Shown: in pieces, positions 43,066-51,441 of the stretch
Layout: each line of letters starts with the position of its first letter
Position numbering within the stretch: the stretch's first letter is position 1
Assembly (NCBI RefSeq): GCF_007678255.1
Contig: NZ_VEED01000002.1
Span: 186,001 to 250,000, forward strand
DNA: 64,000 bases
Reading direction: 5' to 3'
Origin: Bacillus sp. X1(2014)
Lineage (GTDB): Bacteria; Bacillota; Bacilli; Bacillales_B; DSM-18226
Made by a program: the position numbers and the translations under genes
Notes under the pieces: generated by a model
What the model was told of the DNA's origin: nothing
What the model saw: only the letters and a program-made list of their open reading frames with translations
Databases searched by the model: none

Positions 43066-43752
43066 CTAAATAATAATATTTTTTTCTTTTGCGATTTGTT
43101 CGATCTTATGCGAAGGATAAATATTCATCCCACTTTTACCAAATTTCCCTACTACAGCCATTGCCATTGCAACGTTTTTAGCTTCAATGGCTTTATAAGG
43201 TCGTAATGGACCAACCATGAGTACATTGATAATAGCACTTGTTTTTGCGGCAATTTTTTCCCCGAAGCGAAATTCTTTTCTGTCCCCTAATAAAAGTGAT
43301 GGCCTAAAAATATGTACAGATGGTAAACTTAAATTATCTAAAGATTCTTCCACTTCACCCTTTACTCGATTATAAAAAATACTTGATTTAGCATTTGATC
43401 CCATTGCGGTAATAATTAGAAATTTCTCTACCTCACTTCTTTTCGCTATTTTAGCTGCCTCGACTGGATATTCATAATCTACTTTTCGAAAAGCTTCCTT
43501 GCTTTTTGCTTTTTTAATTGTCGTTCCTAAACAGCAAAAAACGTCCGTAACCTGAAATAATTCTATGTATGTATCAAGTTTCTCAAAATCAACAACATGC
43601 ACTTCACATGAGGGATCATGACGTGCAATTGGTCTTCGTACTAACAAATGGATTTTTTCATAATTTTGTTGTTGGATGAGGATTTTTACCAATTCATTAC
43701 CTACTAGTCCCGTAGCACCTAGTATTAGAGCTGTTTTTCTATTATTTTCCAT
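43066..43752 (-). CDS. NAD(P)-binding oxidoreductase-like protein (HTATIP2/YraR type)
   Basis: This atypical short-chain dehydrogenase of about 228 residues has the Rossmann motif LILGATGLVGNEL (residues 9-21) and DVFCCLGTTIKKAKSKEAFRKVDYEY, typical of the TIP30/YraR group. The catalytic Tyr is replaced or shifted in this group and the substrate is unknown. ATG 43752 with AAGGAG was chosen over an upstream start at 43803. It probably forms an operon with the HemD-like gene. Confidence 0.82.
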   Translation of the reverse strand: MENNRKTALILGATGLVGNELVKILIQQQNYEKIHLLVRRPIARHDPSCEVHVVDFEKLDTYIELFQVTDVFCCLGTTIKKAKSKEAFRKVDYEYPVEAAKIAKRSEVEKFLIITAMGSNAKSSIFYNRVKGEVEESLDNLSLPSVHIFRPSLLLGDRKEFRFGEKIAAKTSAIINVLMVGPLRPYKAIEAKNVAMAMAVVGKFGKSGMNIYPSHKIEQIAKEKNIII

Positions 43753-43970
43753 ATTTTTTCTCCTTTTGATCCAACCAACTTCTTTATTAAGATTATTACA
43801 CAATCTTTAAGAATAATGAAGAATATTAATCCTCATAAGTAAATTTATGGGTGCTTATTAAGTGTAGAAAACTGATATTCATTTTTTGAAATAATAGATG
43901 GTTTTTTGTTCAATTATTTTCAGATTGGACATACTTATGAATGTGAATTTTTAATAAAGGAGGAACATTT

Positions 43971-44270
43971 ATGACAAACGATTTTCAATTTAGTAATTTT
44001 ATTAATGAGGTTTCACTGCAAACAAAAATGGAAAATGTGTGGAGTAATACATGTGGGTCATGGCAGAATTGCAATGAAGACACCATCCAATCTTTCTTAG
44101 CTCAGTGCCTTGATTATAATATTGATCCACAATACTGCATGAGTTGGGTCGAGCAGCATAAGGATATAATACCCGATTGGACAAATGTATCGGAAACCTC
44201 GTTAGGATGGATAAACGCACATACTTCAACAGGTTCGGCAATCTCAATTTCAGAGGAGGATTTTAGTTGA
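43971..44270 (+). CDS. Small Cys- and Trp-containing protein, unknown
   Basis: This 99-residue protein has a strong ribosome binding site (AAAGGAGG). It has four Cys (C28, C34, C46, C56) and five Trp, no signal peptide, and a Ser/Thr-rich acidic C-terminus (TSTGSAISISEEDF). It could be a metal-binding or disulfide-containing small protein or a peptide precursor, but no modifying or export gene is adjacent. A terminator hairpin follows at 44278. Confidence 0.6.
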   Translation: MTNDFQFSNFINEVSLQTKMENVWSNTCGSWQNCNEDTIQSFLAQCLDYNIDPQYCMSWVEQHKDIIPDWTNVSETSLGWINAHTSTGSAISISEEDFS

Positions 44271-44277
44271 ATTTTTT

Positions 44278-44304
44278 GGGAGGGCTACAAATCCCTCCCT
44301 TTTC
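44278..44304 (+). terminator. Terminator of the small gene at 43971
   Basis: GGGAGGG and CCCTCCC pair around 8 nt, then TTTTCATTTT follows. Confidence 0.8.
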
Positions 44305-44324
44305 ATTTTAGACGTTAAAATCAT

Positions 44325-44664
44325 CTTTTGTAATCTTTTCATTTACCGTAAAGAGGATAATTACACTCCTTTGGGTAATGAAAGACCTTTTTATTTACCG
44401 TATAGAGATATTTATCTCCCCATGGACAATGAAAGACCTTTTCATTTACCGTATAGTGAATTGTTATCTCCTCACGGCAATGAAAAACCTTTTCATTTAC
44501 CGTATAGTGAATTGTTTACTCCCCACGGGCAATGAACGACCTTTTCATTTACCGTATTGTGAATTTTTTACTCCCCATGGGCAATGAAAGACCTTTTCAT
44601 TTACCGTATTGTGAATTGTTATCTCCTTACGGGCAATGAAAGACCTTTTCATTTACCCTAAGCA
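44325..44664. repeat. Tandem array of 51/52-bp units
   Basis: Head-to-tail units start at 44377, 44428, 44479, 44531, 44583 and 44635 (last partial), with a degenerate unit before the first (about 44325). Spacing is 51, 51, 52, 52, 52 bp. Each unit has AATGAAAGACCTTTTCATT, whose ends are inverted (AATGAAA and TTTCATT), then TACCGTAT, a variable AT part, and ATCTCCCCACGGGC. The array fills the space between the convergent genes ending at 44270 and 44676. Confidence 0.92.
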
Positions 44665-44675
44665 TTACAATTTAC

Positions 44676-45449
44676 TCATTCCATTCTATGGATTAACTCT
44701 ACTAATCTTTCTAAACCAACAATGAGTCTTGGCGAGGGTCTGCAGTAGAGCTCTTCTTCAAGAATTAGAATTCGATCATCACTTTCATATCCTAGTTTTT
44801 CAAATCCATCCCGCTTCTTAACAAGGCTTTTGTGGATTTTTTCTTTTCTCACTCCTACCCAAGCAAGACAAATGAAATCGGGTTTACGGCTTAATACATC
44901 CTCCCATTCCGTTTGAACGCTTGCTAAATCCACATCCTGAAAGATATTCACTGCCCCAGCAGCCTCAGAAATCTCCGTAAGCCAGTTTATTTTTCCTGGT
45001 GTAAAAATTGGCTTTGGCCACCATTCCCAGTACAAATTTGGCTTGTAATAGTGATTTGCACCTTTCTGTCTAACTTTTTCAAGGCGAAAACGAAATTGCT
45101 TGACCGCCTCTACTCCACGTTTATGCTCTCCGAGTGCTTCAGCCGTTATTATTAAATCATTTTCAATGTCTGTTAGTGATTGCGGATTTAACACAAGGTG
45201 TGGAATTCCTCGTACCTGTAAAGCTTCCACATTTTTCTCCATCCCGGGAACACTTAAAGATGCAAGGACCAAATCTGGCTGTAATTCTTCAACCAAATCC
45301 ATATTAATTGACAAATCGGGACCTAATTTAGGCAGACTCTTAATTGAAGCTGGCCAATCGGAAAAGTCGTCGACTCCTACCAATAAGTGTGTTAAACCGA
45401 GATATTCAATAATTTCCGTATTACTCGGGCATAAGGAAATGACTCGCAT
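44676..45449 (-). CDS. BtuF-like substrate-binding protein lacking a signal peptide
   Basis: This protein of about 257 residues has the ABC-transporter class III binding-protein fold (BtuF/FecB-like): RVISLCPSNTEIIEYLGL, SLPKLGPDLSINMDLVEELQPDLVLAS, and a C-terminal ARG-like lobe. True transport proteins carry a signal or lipobox; none is present from ATG 45449 (AGGAGAGAGG upstream) or from the longer frame to 45530. It may bind a corrinoid or another ligand in the cytosol. No permease or ATPase gene is adjacent. Confidence 0.8.
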   Translation of the reverse strand: MRVISLCPSNTEIIEYLGLTHLLVGVDDFSDWPASIKSLPKLGPDLSINMDLVEELQPDLVLASLSVPGMEKNVEALQVRGIPHLVLNPQSLTDIENDLIITAEALGEHKRGVEAVKQFRFRLEKVRQKGANHYYKPNLYWEWWPKPIFTPGKINWLTEISEAAGAVNIFQDVDLASVQTEWEDVLSRKPDFICLAWVGVRKEKIHKSLVKKRDGFEKLGYESDDRILILEEELYCRPSPRLIVGLERLVELIHRME

Positions 45450-45532
45450 CTTATAACCTCTCTCCTCCCTATTTAGCGATAAATCATAAAACGCATGGAT
45501 ATCAATTCCTATCCATACGTCTTTGACCAAAT

Positions 45533-46135
45533 TTATTTCCGTTCCCCTTCGACCGCTTCCACCAACTGAAATAAAAAGCGATATATGAGTTGAAACGCCT
45601 CACCTATGGTTAACTCTTCCTTGTATCCTTCGACATAATTTAAGGCGAAATTCAAATTCCATAAGCCATCATCTTGACTAAACATTAAATCAAATTTGGC
45701 TTCATCCCCGTTTAGGAGGCTATTCAAATTTTCCTTTAATGTTTTTTCAAACTTCTTTTGCAGCTTTAAACCTAACATGACATCATAGGTCCCAAACACA
45801 TCATCTGCTTCTAAAGAAACAGCTTCGACACTAATTAAATCAAACCAATTTGATTCAACATAAATAAACTCATTTTTATGCTTTTTTAAGTAATTAAGAG
45901 GCTCATTTAAGAATGCTGATGATTCATTCTTCAGCATGTTTTCAGTTTCTTTATCACATCGCTCTATGTAGGCATCAGCGAACCGAATACTCGCATCCTG
46001 CTCGGAAAATTGTAGATCACCAGCTAGTTGGTTTTTTTCAGCATACTCCTTTTCTTCTTTGAAAAGTGTGATCACCCCTGTCTTTTGATTGGATTGCTTT
46101 TCATCTATGTATTGTTGGATATGGTCTTTTATCAT
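45533..46135 (-). CDS. Hypothetical protein
   Basis: This protein of about 200 residues is soluble, acidic and helical, with YIDEKQSNQKTGVITLFKEEKEYAE at the start and NLNFALNYVEGYKEELTIGEAFQLIYRFLF near the end. ATG 46135 has GGAGGAG upstream. It lies 83 bp upstream of the BtuF-like gene on the same strand. I do not recognise a domain. Confidence 0.6.
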   Translation of the reverse strand: MIKDHIQQYIDEKQSNQKTGVITLFKEEKEYAEKNQLAGDLQFSEQDASIRFADAYIERCDKETENMLKNESSAFLNEPLNYLKKHKNEFIYVESNWFDLISVEAVSLEADDVFGTYDVMLGLKLQKKFEKTLKENLNSLLNGDEAKFDLMFSQDDGLWNLNFALNYVEGYKEELTIGEAFQLIYRFLFQLVEAVEGERK

Positions 46136-46202
46136 CAAAAATGCTCCTCCTTATTTTCACAGTTGCTTGTATTCCTTATTCTACTATAAAACGAAAGGAA
46201 AC

Positions 46203-46231
46203 AAAAAAATAGAGGTGACTTTATAGTCACC
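46203..46231 (-). terminator. Terminator of the DHA2 exporter gene
   Basis: GGTGACT and AGTCACC pair around TTAT; the minus strand continues with TTTTTTTG. Confidence 0.8.
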
Positions 46232-46245
46232 CCCATCATTTAAGT

Positions 46246-47787
46246 TTAATTCTCCGCTAATTTCGCATTCACCTTATGTGTAGAAGGCTTTACATCTCCT
46301 GGATCTTCCGCTTGCTTCGCCCGTTTAATAAATAACGCAAGCACCAAGGCAAGACCGGCGATAAAGACGGTTACATAGAATGCATCATTAATACCTTCTA
46401 ACATGGCTTTCATTTGAATATCATGCTGCATTTTTAATTGCATCGCTTCCGTTATTTTTACTGACGGATTTGCTGGTACAGCCTTTTTAGCAGCTGCAAT
46501 CAATTCAGTTGCATGTGTTTTCGCGCGGTTTGTCATCACTGTGACCAACAATGCCGTACCAATCGCACCTGATACCTGCGACATCGTATTGTTCATTGCT
46601 GTACCGTGTGGATAAAAGCGTGCAGGTAATTGGTTCAAGCCGTTAGTCGTAACAGGCATATTCACCATGGACATCCCGAACATTCGTATTGTATATAAAA
46701 TAATTAAATGAGTATAAGTTGTTTCAAGTGTCAATTTACTAAACATATAACTAGTAACCACTGTAATCCCTAAACCAATAATGGCTAATGTACGTCCGCC
46801 AAATTTATCGAATAATTTCCCTGTGATTGGCATCATAATTGCCATTGAAATGGCACCTGGCAGTAACAATAAGCCAGCATCTAAAGGAGAAATCCCTCGA
46901 ATCGTTTGGACATAAATTGGCAAGAGGATCATACCTGAGAACATCGCCATCGTAACAATCATAGAAATAGCAGATGATAAAGCAAACATTGGGTATTTGT
47001 AAATCCGGAAGTTAAGCAGTGGTCGTTCTTGACTTAATTGTCGAAGGATAAATATTACTAAACAAATAACCCCGATTGCGAGGGTACCGTAGACCTCAGG
47101 ACTATCCCATCCTTTTGTACCTGCTTTACTAAAACCATAAAGGATTCCACCGAATCCAACACTTGATAACACCACAGATAGGAAATCCAAGCGGATATCG
47201 ACTTTCTCCTTCTTATCTTTAAGTAAGAAAACGCCAAGTAAAACAACGATAATCGCAATTGGTGTGACAAAATGGAAAAGCATTCTCCAGTCATAGTGTT
47301 CAATAATCCAGCCCGATAAAGTCGGTCCAATCGCTGGGGCAAACATTAACACTAAACCAAAAACCCCCATCGCCATTCCACGTTTTTCAACTGGAAAACT
47401 GGTTAACATAACGTTCATTAACAATGGCATCATAATCGCAGAACCTGAGGCTTGAACCATCCGGCCCGTTAATAACAATGGAAAGGCATGTGCAAATCCT
47501 GCTAAAATGGTTCCTATCGTAAACAAAATCATTGCAGCTAAGAATAACTGCCGAACAGAAAACTTTTGTATTAAATACGCTGATAAAGGAATAAGAATTC
47601 CGTTCACTAACATAAATCCAGTTGTCAGCCATTGGACTGTAGCTGCTTCAATCTCTAAATCCTTCATGATTGACGGCAATGCTATATTAAGTAATGTGTT
47701 ATTTAAGAAAGCAATAAAAGCTCCAACCATTAAGACGGCAAGGATTCCGTATGGTGGTTTGCTAGTCTTTTTTATCGTTTCACCCAT
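46246..47787 (-). CDS. DHA2-family MFS multidrug exporter (EmrB/QacA type)
   Basis: This 513-residue protein has 14 predicted membrane segments. Motifs: IALPSIMKDLEIEAATVQWLTTGFMLVNGILIPLSAYL near the start, the antiporter motif GPTLSGWI in helix 5, and GLLLLPGAISMAI later. Proton-driven drug export is expected. The gene diverges from a TetR gene, a common regulator-pump pair. The ATG start follows GGGGGAAA. Confidence 0.9.
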   Translation of the reverse strand: MGETIKKTSKPPYGILAVLMVGAFIAFLNNTLLNIALPSIMKDLEIEAATVQWLTTGFMLVNGILIPLSAYLIQKFSVRQLFLAAMILFTIGTILAGFAHAFPLLLTGRMVQASGSAIMMPLLMNVMLTSFPVEKRGMAMGVFGLVLMFAPAIGPTLSGWIIEHYDWRMLFHFVTPIAIIVVLLGVFLLKDKKEKVDIRLDFLSVVLSSVGFGGILYGFSKAGTKGWDSPEVYGTLAIGVICLVIFILRQLSQERPLLNFRIYKYPMFALSSAISMIVTMAMFSGMILLPIYVQTIRGISPLDAGLLLLPGAISMAIMMPITGKLFDKFGGRTLAIIGLGITVVTSYMFSKLTLETTYTHLIILYTIRMFGMSMVNMPVTTNGLNQLPARFYPHGTAMNNTMSQVSGAIGTALLVTVMTNRAKTHATELIAAAKKAVPANPSVKITEAMQLKMQHDIQMKAMLEGINDAFYVTVFIAGLALVLALFIKRAKQAEDPGDVKPSTHKVNAKLAEN

Positions 47788-47921
47788 TAAATTTCCCCCT
47801 ATAATAATTGTTCAAATTTTTATACCCCTGTTTCACACTTACATAATAATATACGCTCAGTTCAACTTTTGCAATTAAAAAAACCTGAAAAATTATGGGT
47901 TTGTAATCATGCATTAAATAA

Positions 47922-47949
47922 TGTACTATATTTTTATACTAATAGTACA
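47922..47949. promoter_or_regulatory. Candidate TetR operator
   Basis: TGTACTAT and ATAGTACA form an inverted repeat with a 12-bp spacer, 23 bp before the TetR start in the 184-bp divergent region. This position would allow control of the regulator and possibly the pump. Confidence 0.6.
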
Positions 47950-47971
47950 AATTGAAATAAGTGGTGATTTT

Positions 47972-48892
47972 ATGAATGACCGAAAACTGCATGTAGTAAA
48001 TATGGCTCATCAATTATTCATCGAAAAAGGATTTCAAGCAACGTCTATCCAGGATATTTTAGACTATAGCGGGATTTCTAAAGGAACATTTTATAATTAT
48101 TTTTCATCTAAAAGTGAATTATTAATCGCAATATATAAAACAATTTATAAGAAACTAGAAAAGGACCGAAACGACTTATTAATCGGTCAAAACCCTTCTA
48201 GTATTGAGATTTTCATTAAGCAAGTGGAATTACAAATGATTTCTAATAGGAAAAATAAATTACTTGCCCTATACGAGGAAGTATTAGCATCTAATGACGC
48301 AGATCTCAAACAGTATATCCAACGGGCCCGTTTAAATTCGCTTCGTTGGTATTACAATCGATTTGTCGACATCTTCGGTGAAGACAAAAAACCATTCCTC
48401 TTGGACTGTGCGATTATGTTTCAAGGGATAATACAATATAATATTCAATACAATCGAATGGCCCATGAATCGGGTGAAAAAGTAAGCAGTGTGGTCCGCT
48501 ACTGTGTAGCGCGAATGGTAAAAATGGTTGATGAAGTTGCTGAATCAGGGGAGCAATTAATCGAACCTAAAACTCTAGAAAAATGGGTCCCCGACTGTCC
48601 AAAAAACAATCATGAGATTTTAACCCAGTTGGTAAAATTAGCCTTAATATTGAGGGCGTCAATAGCGAAGAGTATTAAAGATTTAAATGAACAAAACAAA
48701 TACCATGAACTGTTAGATTTTATACAAGAAGAAATCATCCATACAAGATCCCCAAGAAAGTTTCTTATTCAAAGTGCCCTTTTATCTTTAAAGCAAAATC
48801 CTGCTTCACTTTGGAAAAAGGAACTAGGGCAGCTTGATGAACTAATTGAAGCTTTTTATAGTTCTATGGAGTCGGAAGACGCAAACCCCTAA
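47972..48892 (+). CDS. TetR-family regulator
   Basis: This protein of about 306 residues is longer than most TetR members (about 200). The DNA-binding domain is at residues 5-52: HLVVNMAHQLFIEKGF-like VVNMAHQLFIEKGFQATSI, then ILDYSGISKGTFYNYFSSKSELL. The large C-terminal part probably binds the drug ligand. ATG 47972 is preferred; the open frame upstream covers the operator. It diverges from the DHA2 exporter and likely represses it. Confidence 0.88.
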   Translation: MNDRKLHVVNMAHQLFIEKGFQATSIQDILDYSGISKGTFYNYFSSKSELLIAIYKTIYKKLEKDRNDLLIGQNPSSIEIFIKQVELQMISNRKNKLLALYEEVLASNDADLKQYIQRARLNSLRWYYNRFVDIFGEDKKPFLLDCAIMFQGIIQYNIQYNRMAHESGEKVSSVVRYCVARMVKMVDEVAESGEQLIEPKTLEKWVPDCPKNNHEILTQLVKLALILRASIAKSIKDLNEQNKYHELLDFIQEEIIHTRSPRKFLIQSALLSLKQNPASLWKKELGQLDELIEAFYSSMESEDANP

Positions 48893-48910
48893 TCTAAGGA
48901 TTAGGGGTTT
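48883..48910. terminator. Bidirectional terminator overlapping two stop codons
   Basis: AAACCCCTAATC and GATTAGGGGTTT pair around TAAG. The TetR stop lies inside one arm and the convergent gene's last codons lie in the other. Confidence 0.85.
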
Positions 48911-49314
48911 GTGTATGTATAGCTTTTATCATTTGAAAAGCGTTGTTGAATTTCCCAAATAAAATAATTCCTTGAATATTGCTTTACCACTACGATTGCA
49001 TCTTCACCATTTTTTGTAAATATAAGTCCTGAACCCATCTTTTCTTGAAACTTCCAACCTTTTAATTTCATGTATTTTTTTACAACATTATAATTGCTAT
49101 TTCCATTACTTTGCGATAAATATTTGCTTCGTTTCTCTGTTTTTGAGAAAAGTTCAAATTCAGAATCAGAAAAGTGAAGCTTTATTGCAGAAATCATTAA
49201 TGGTATGGGATTCCCTTCCTGAAAAATCGCAGAACCAAAACTGCTGACAACTAGACCACATCCTATGACCGAAACGATCACTAAGGTAACGGCTATTTTT
49301 CTAATCCGCTCCAC
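48901..49314 (-). CDS. Membrane-anchored hypothetical protein
   Basis: This 137-residue protein has one N-terminal hydrophobic segment (about 7-28: IAVTLVIVSVIGCGLVVSSFG), which may be an uncleaved anchor or a signal peptide. The rest is a small alpha/beta extracellular domain, ending near WKFQEKMGSGLIFTKNGEDAIVVVKQYS. The start is GTG behind AAGGAGG. Family not recognised. Confidence 0.65.
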   Translation of the reverse strand: MERIRKIAVTLVIVSVIGCGLVVSSFGSAIFQEGNPIPLMISAIKLHFSDSEFELFSKTEKRSKYLSQSNGNSNYNVVKKYMKLKGWKFQEKMGSGLIFTKNGEDAIVVVKQYSRNYFIWEIQQRFSNDKSYTYTNP

Positions 49315-49457
49315 CCGTTCGCCTCCTTATATATCTCCTTATATAATTTGACGAAGGATGGGTAATTTTGGTTTCGGATAGAAATATTACATTTTCATTA
49401 AAATGGTTTTTGGAAAGGACAGCTTTTAATAAAATTCCCGATAAATAAAGTACTTTT

Positions 49458-50150
49458 TTAAAGGGAAAGGTGTATGAATAAGGGTATCATAACAGACATA
49501 ATCAACGCGGAGGTAATCATCGCAATGCTCCCCATGACCCCTTCTAATTCTCCCCATTCAAATGCACGATTAGCGCCAATTGCTTGAGCAGATGTTCCTA
49601 ATGCTAACCCCTTTGCAATTCTACTTCTAATCCGAGTTAAATTTAAAAGAAATGGACCAATCATTAATGAAAAAACCGCAGATATACAGACAAATAAAAT
49701 TGTCAGAGACGGAATCCCTCCTAATGACTGGGATACAGACAGAGCAATTGGAGCTGTGACCGATTTTGGAATAAGCGACAACATAATTTCTCTATTCATG
49801 TGCAAATACTTCGTCAACAAGATAATTGATATTACACCTGTTAATGTGCCTGGCATGACCGCCCAGAAAATAATCAGGAAATTTTTCTTAATAATTCTCA
49901 CATGCTTATATAAGGGAACAGCGAGTGACACGGTGGCAGTTCCTAATAAAAGTGAGAATAATCCTGTTCCAGATGAATATTGAGTCACTTGGACATGAGA
50001 AAGCGTCAATAAACACATGATGAACACTGTTACCGTATATAACGGATTTAACCATGACTTTTTATAAGTTTTAAATACCTTATTCCCTGCTGCATAACTT
50101 ATAACAGTAATGCCGGTACATAACAATATATTAGAGATCATTGTTCCCAT
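49458..50150 (-). CDS. lrgB: LrgB/CidB-family membrane protein
   Basis: This 230-residue LrgB-family protein has six to seven hydrophobic segments. Signature sequence: LIPKSVTAPIALSVSQSLGGIPSLT and ALGTSAQAIGANRAFEWGELEG. LrgAB systems of Bacilli and Staphylococci affect murein hydrolase activity and, in B. subtilis, pyruvate uptake. It overlaps lrgA by 20 bp. ATG after GGAGGAAA. Confidence 0.92.
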   Translation of the reverse strand: MGTMISNILLCTGITVISYAAGNKVFKTYKKSWLNPLYTVTVFIMCLLTLSHVQVTQYSSGTGLFSLLLGTATVSLAVPLYKHVRIIKKNFLIIFWAVMPGTLTGVISIILLTKYLHMNREIMLSLIPKSVTAPIALSVSQSLGGIPSLTILFVCISAVFSLMIGPFLLNLTRIRSRIAKGLALGTSAQAIGANRAFEWGELEGVMGSIAMITSALIMSVMIPLFIHLSL

Positions 50151-50511
50151 TTTGTTTCCTCCATTTCCTTTTCGTTTCTAAATAATCAGCTATAAAAGCT
50201 GTCACAAGAAGAACAACCAGGCTGCTTGCTGCTAGGATGATGGCTAATTTGATCCCTTCTACTCTAAAAATTCCTGCAAAATGCCAAACACCGACTATAA
50301 ATGGAATAAATAAAAGAGTTATATGTTTAATATGCAAATGGGCAGCTGCTTCGACCCATTTGAGCTTACAAACACCTGACAGTAATGCGATAAATAAGAG
50401 AACCATGCCAACAATACTTCCTGGGACAGGAAGATCCAACCAAGTAACGAGCCTCGTTCCAATTAAATAAATCACTAAAATTGTGAGAAACTGAGCAATA
50501 TTACGAACCAT
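50131..50511 (-). CDS. lrgA: LrgA/CidA-family holin-like protein
   Basis: This protein of about 126 residues has four hydrophobic helices: AQFLTILVIYLIGTRLVTWLDLPVPGSIVGMVLLFI and later LFIPFIVGVWHF. It is the holin-like partner of LrgB. ATG 50511 behind GGGGGG is preferred over GTG 50520. No LytS/LytR two-component genes are adjacent. Confidence 0.9.
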   Translation of the reverse strand: MVRNIAQFLTILVIYLIGTRLVTWLDLPVPGSIVGMVLLFIALLSGVCKLKWVEAAAHLHIKHITLLFIPFIVGVWHFAGIFRVEGIKLAIILAASSLVVLLVTAFIADYLETKRKWRKQNGNNDL

Positions 50512-50716
50512 TCGGCTCACCCCCCGGTTTTAAATCTAATCACCCATTTTTTTATAAATGGGGTCATAATAAATTTCTCTAACGTCAGTATTGCACACCA
50601 TTTTGAGTTTTTCTGTATATGTGGAATGTTTTCTAACATAAATTCTATAAAAGCGATTTAATAAATGTTAGAAAAACTCACTTTTTTTTCGTGTTAACTA
50701 TGATAAATCAAAAAAA

Positions 50717-50740
50717 CCGATTCCCCGTAGTAGGAATCGG
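50717..50740 (-). terminator. Terminator of the thioesterase gene
   Basis: CCGATTCC and GGAATCGG pair around 8 nt; the minus strand continues with TTTTTTG. Positions 50521-50716 otherwise contain only the lrgA upstream region. Confidence 0.8.
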
Positions 50741-50763
50741 CTAAAAACTACATATTTGAATAC

Positions 50764-51243
50764 CTATTTAAGAAACGATTTAGGCATGACAACAGCGACA
50801 ACCTCTCCACGAGCACAGAGAATATCGTTCGCATAAACTTCTGTCTCAACCTTAAACTTTTTAGGGTGTATTTCATGTACGCTGCCAATTGCTTTTAGAG
50901 GTATACCATGTGGAGTGGGCTTGAGAAAGTTCACATTTAATGAAGCCGTTACGAACCTTGGGGGCTCCGTACCATCACCAGCTTCATGTCCATTTTTTCG
51001 ATGAAGCGCCAATGAAGCAGATCCTGTTCCATGACAATCTATTAATGAGGCAACAATGCCGCCATAAACAAAACCTGGAAGTGCCAGATGCTCTGCTTCT
51101 GGTGTGAAAATTGTTACTGTCCGCTCACCCTGCCAGCCAGTCCGAAAATGATGTCCCCCTTCGTTCAATCGACCACAGCCATAACACCAGGCAAAATCAT
51201 CTGCATACTCGTCTTGTATTGCATTTACTACCTCATCTTCCAT
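50764..51243 (-). CDS. PaaI-type hotdog-fold thioesterase
   Basis: This 159-residue protein belongs to the hotdog thioesterases: CYGCGRLNEGGHHFRTGW, then LPGFVYGGIVASLIDCHGTGSA with the active-site Asp, and PRFVTASLNVNFLKPTPHG. Acyl-CoA hydrolysis is expected; substrate unknown. Two Cys near the N-terminus (CYGC) form a zinc-ribbon-like pair often seen in this subgroup. The ATG has AAGGGGGAG. Confidence 0.85.
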   Translation of the reverse strand: MEDEVVNAIQDEYADDFAWCYGCGRLNEGGHHFRTGWQGERTVTIFTPEAEHLALPGFVYGGIVASLIDCHGTGSASLALHRKNGHEAGDGTEPPRFVTASLNVNFLKPTPHGIPLKAIGSVHEIHPKKFKVETEVYANDILCARGEVVAVVMPKSFLK

Positions 51244-51350
51244 TAAACTTCTCCCCCTTAACCGAAAACGCTTTCATTAACATAATATCACTGAAAAAAT
51301 TCTCAGGTCAATCAATTAACTAAATATTTGAAATATGAACTTTTTTCACA

Positions 51351-51365
51351 TGGTGCCTGACACCA
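51351..51365. repeat. TGGTGCCTGACACC intergenic motif
   Basis: TGGTGCCTGACACCA sits in the divergent region between the thioesterase and pepF. The same core occurs as a long hairpin at 59348-59385 and in degenerate form at 161-174. Confidence 0.5.
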
Positions 51366-51441
51366 ACATTCATTTGACATAATTTTCAAATATTATAAGA
51401 TTATATTCAGTATCATGAAAGACTTAAGGAGGCGATTATTG

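Noticed and set aside
44378..44587. Plus-strand open frame of 69 codons inside the tandem repeat
   Set aside because: It is only the translation of 51-bp units that happen to stay in frame; the frame is lost when units become 52 bp, and there is no ribosome binding site.
44325..44664. CRISPR array
   Set aside because: Units are contiguous with no unique spacers, the unit is 51-52 bp, and no cas gene is in the window.
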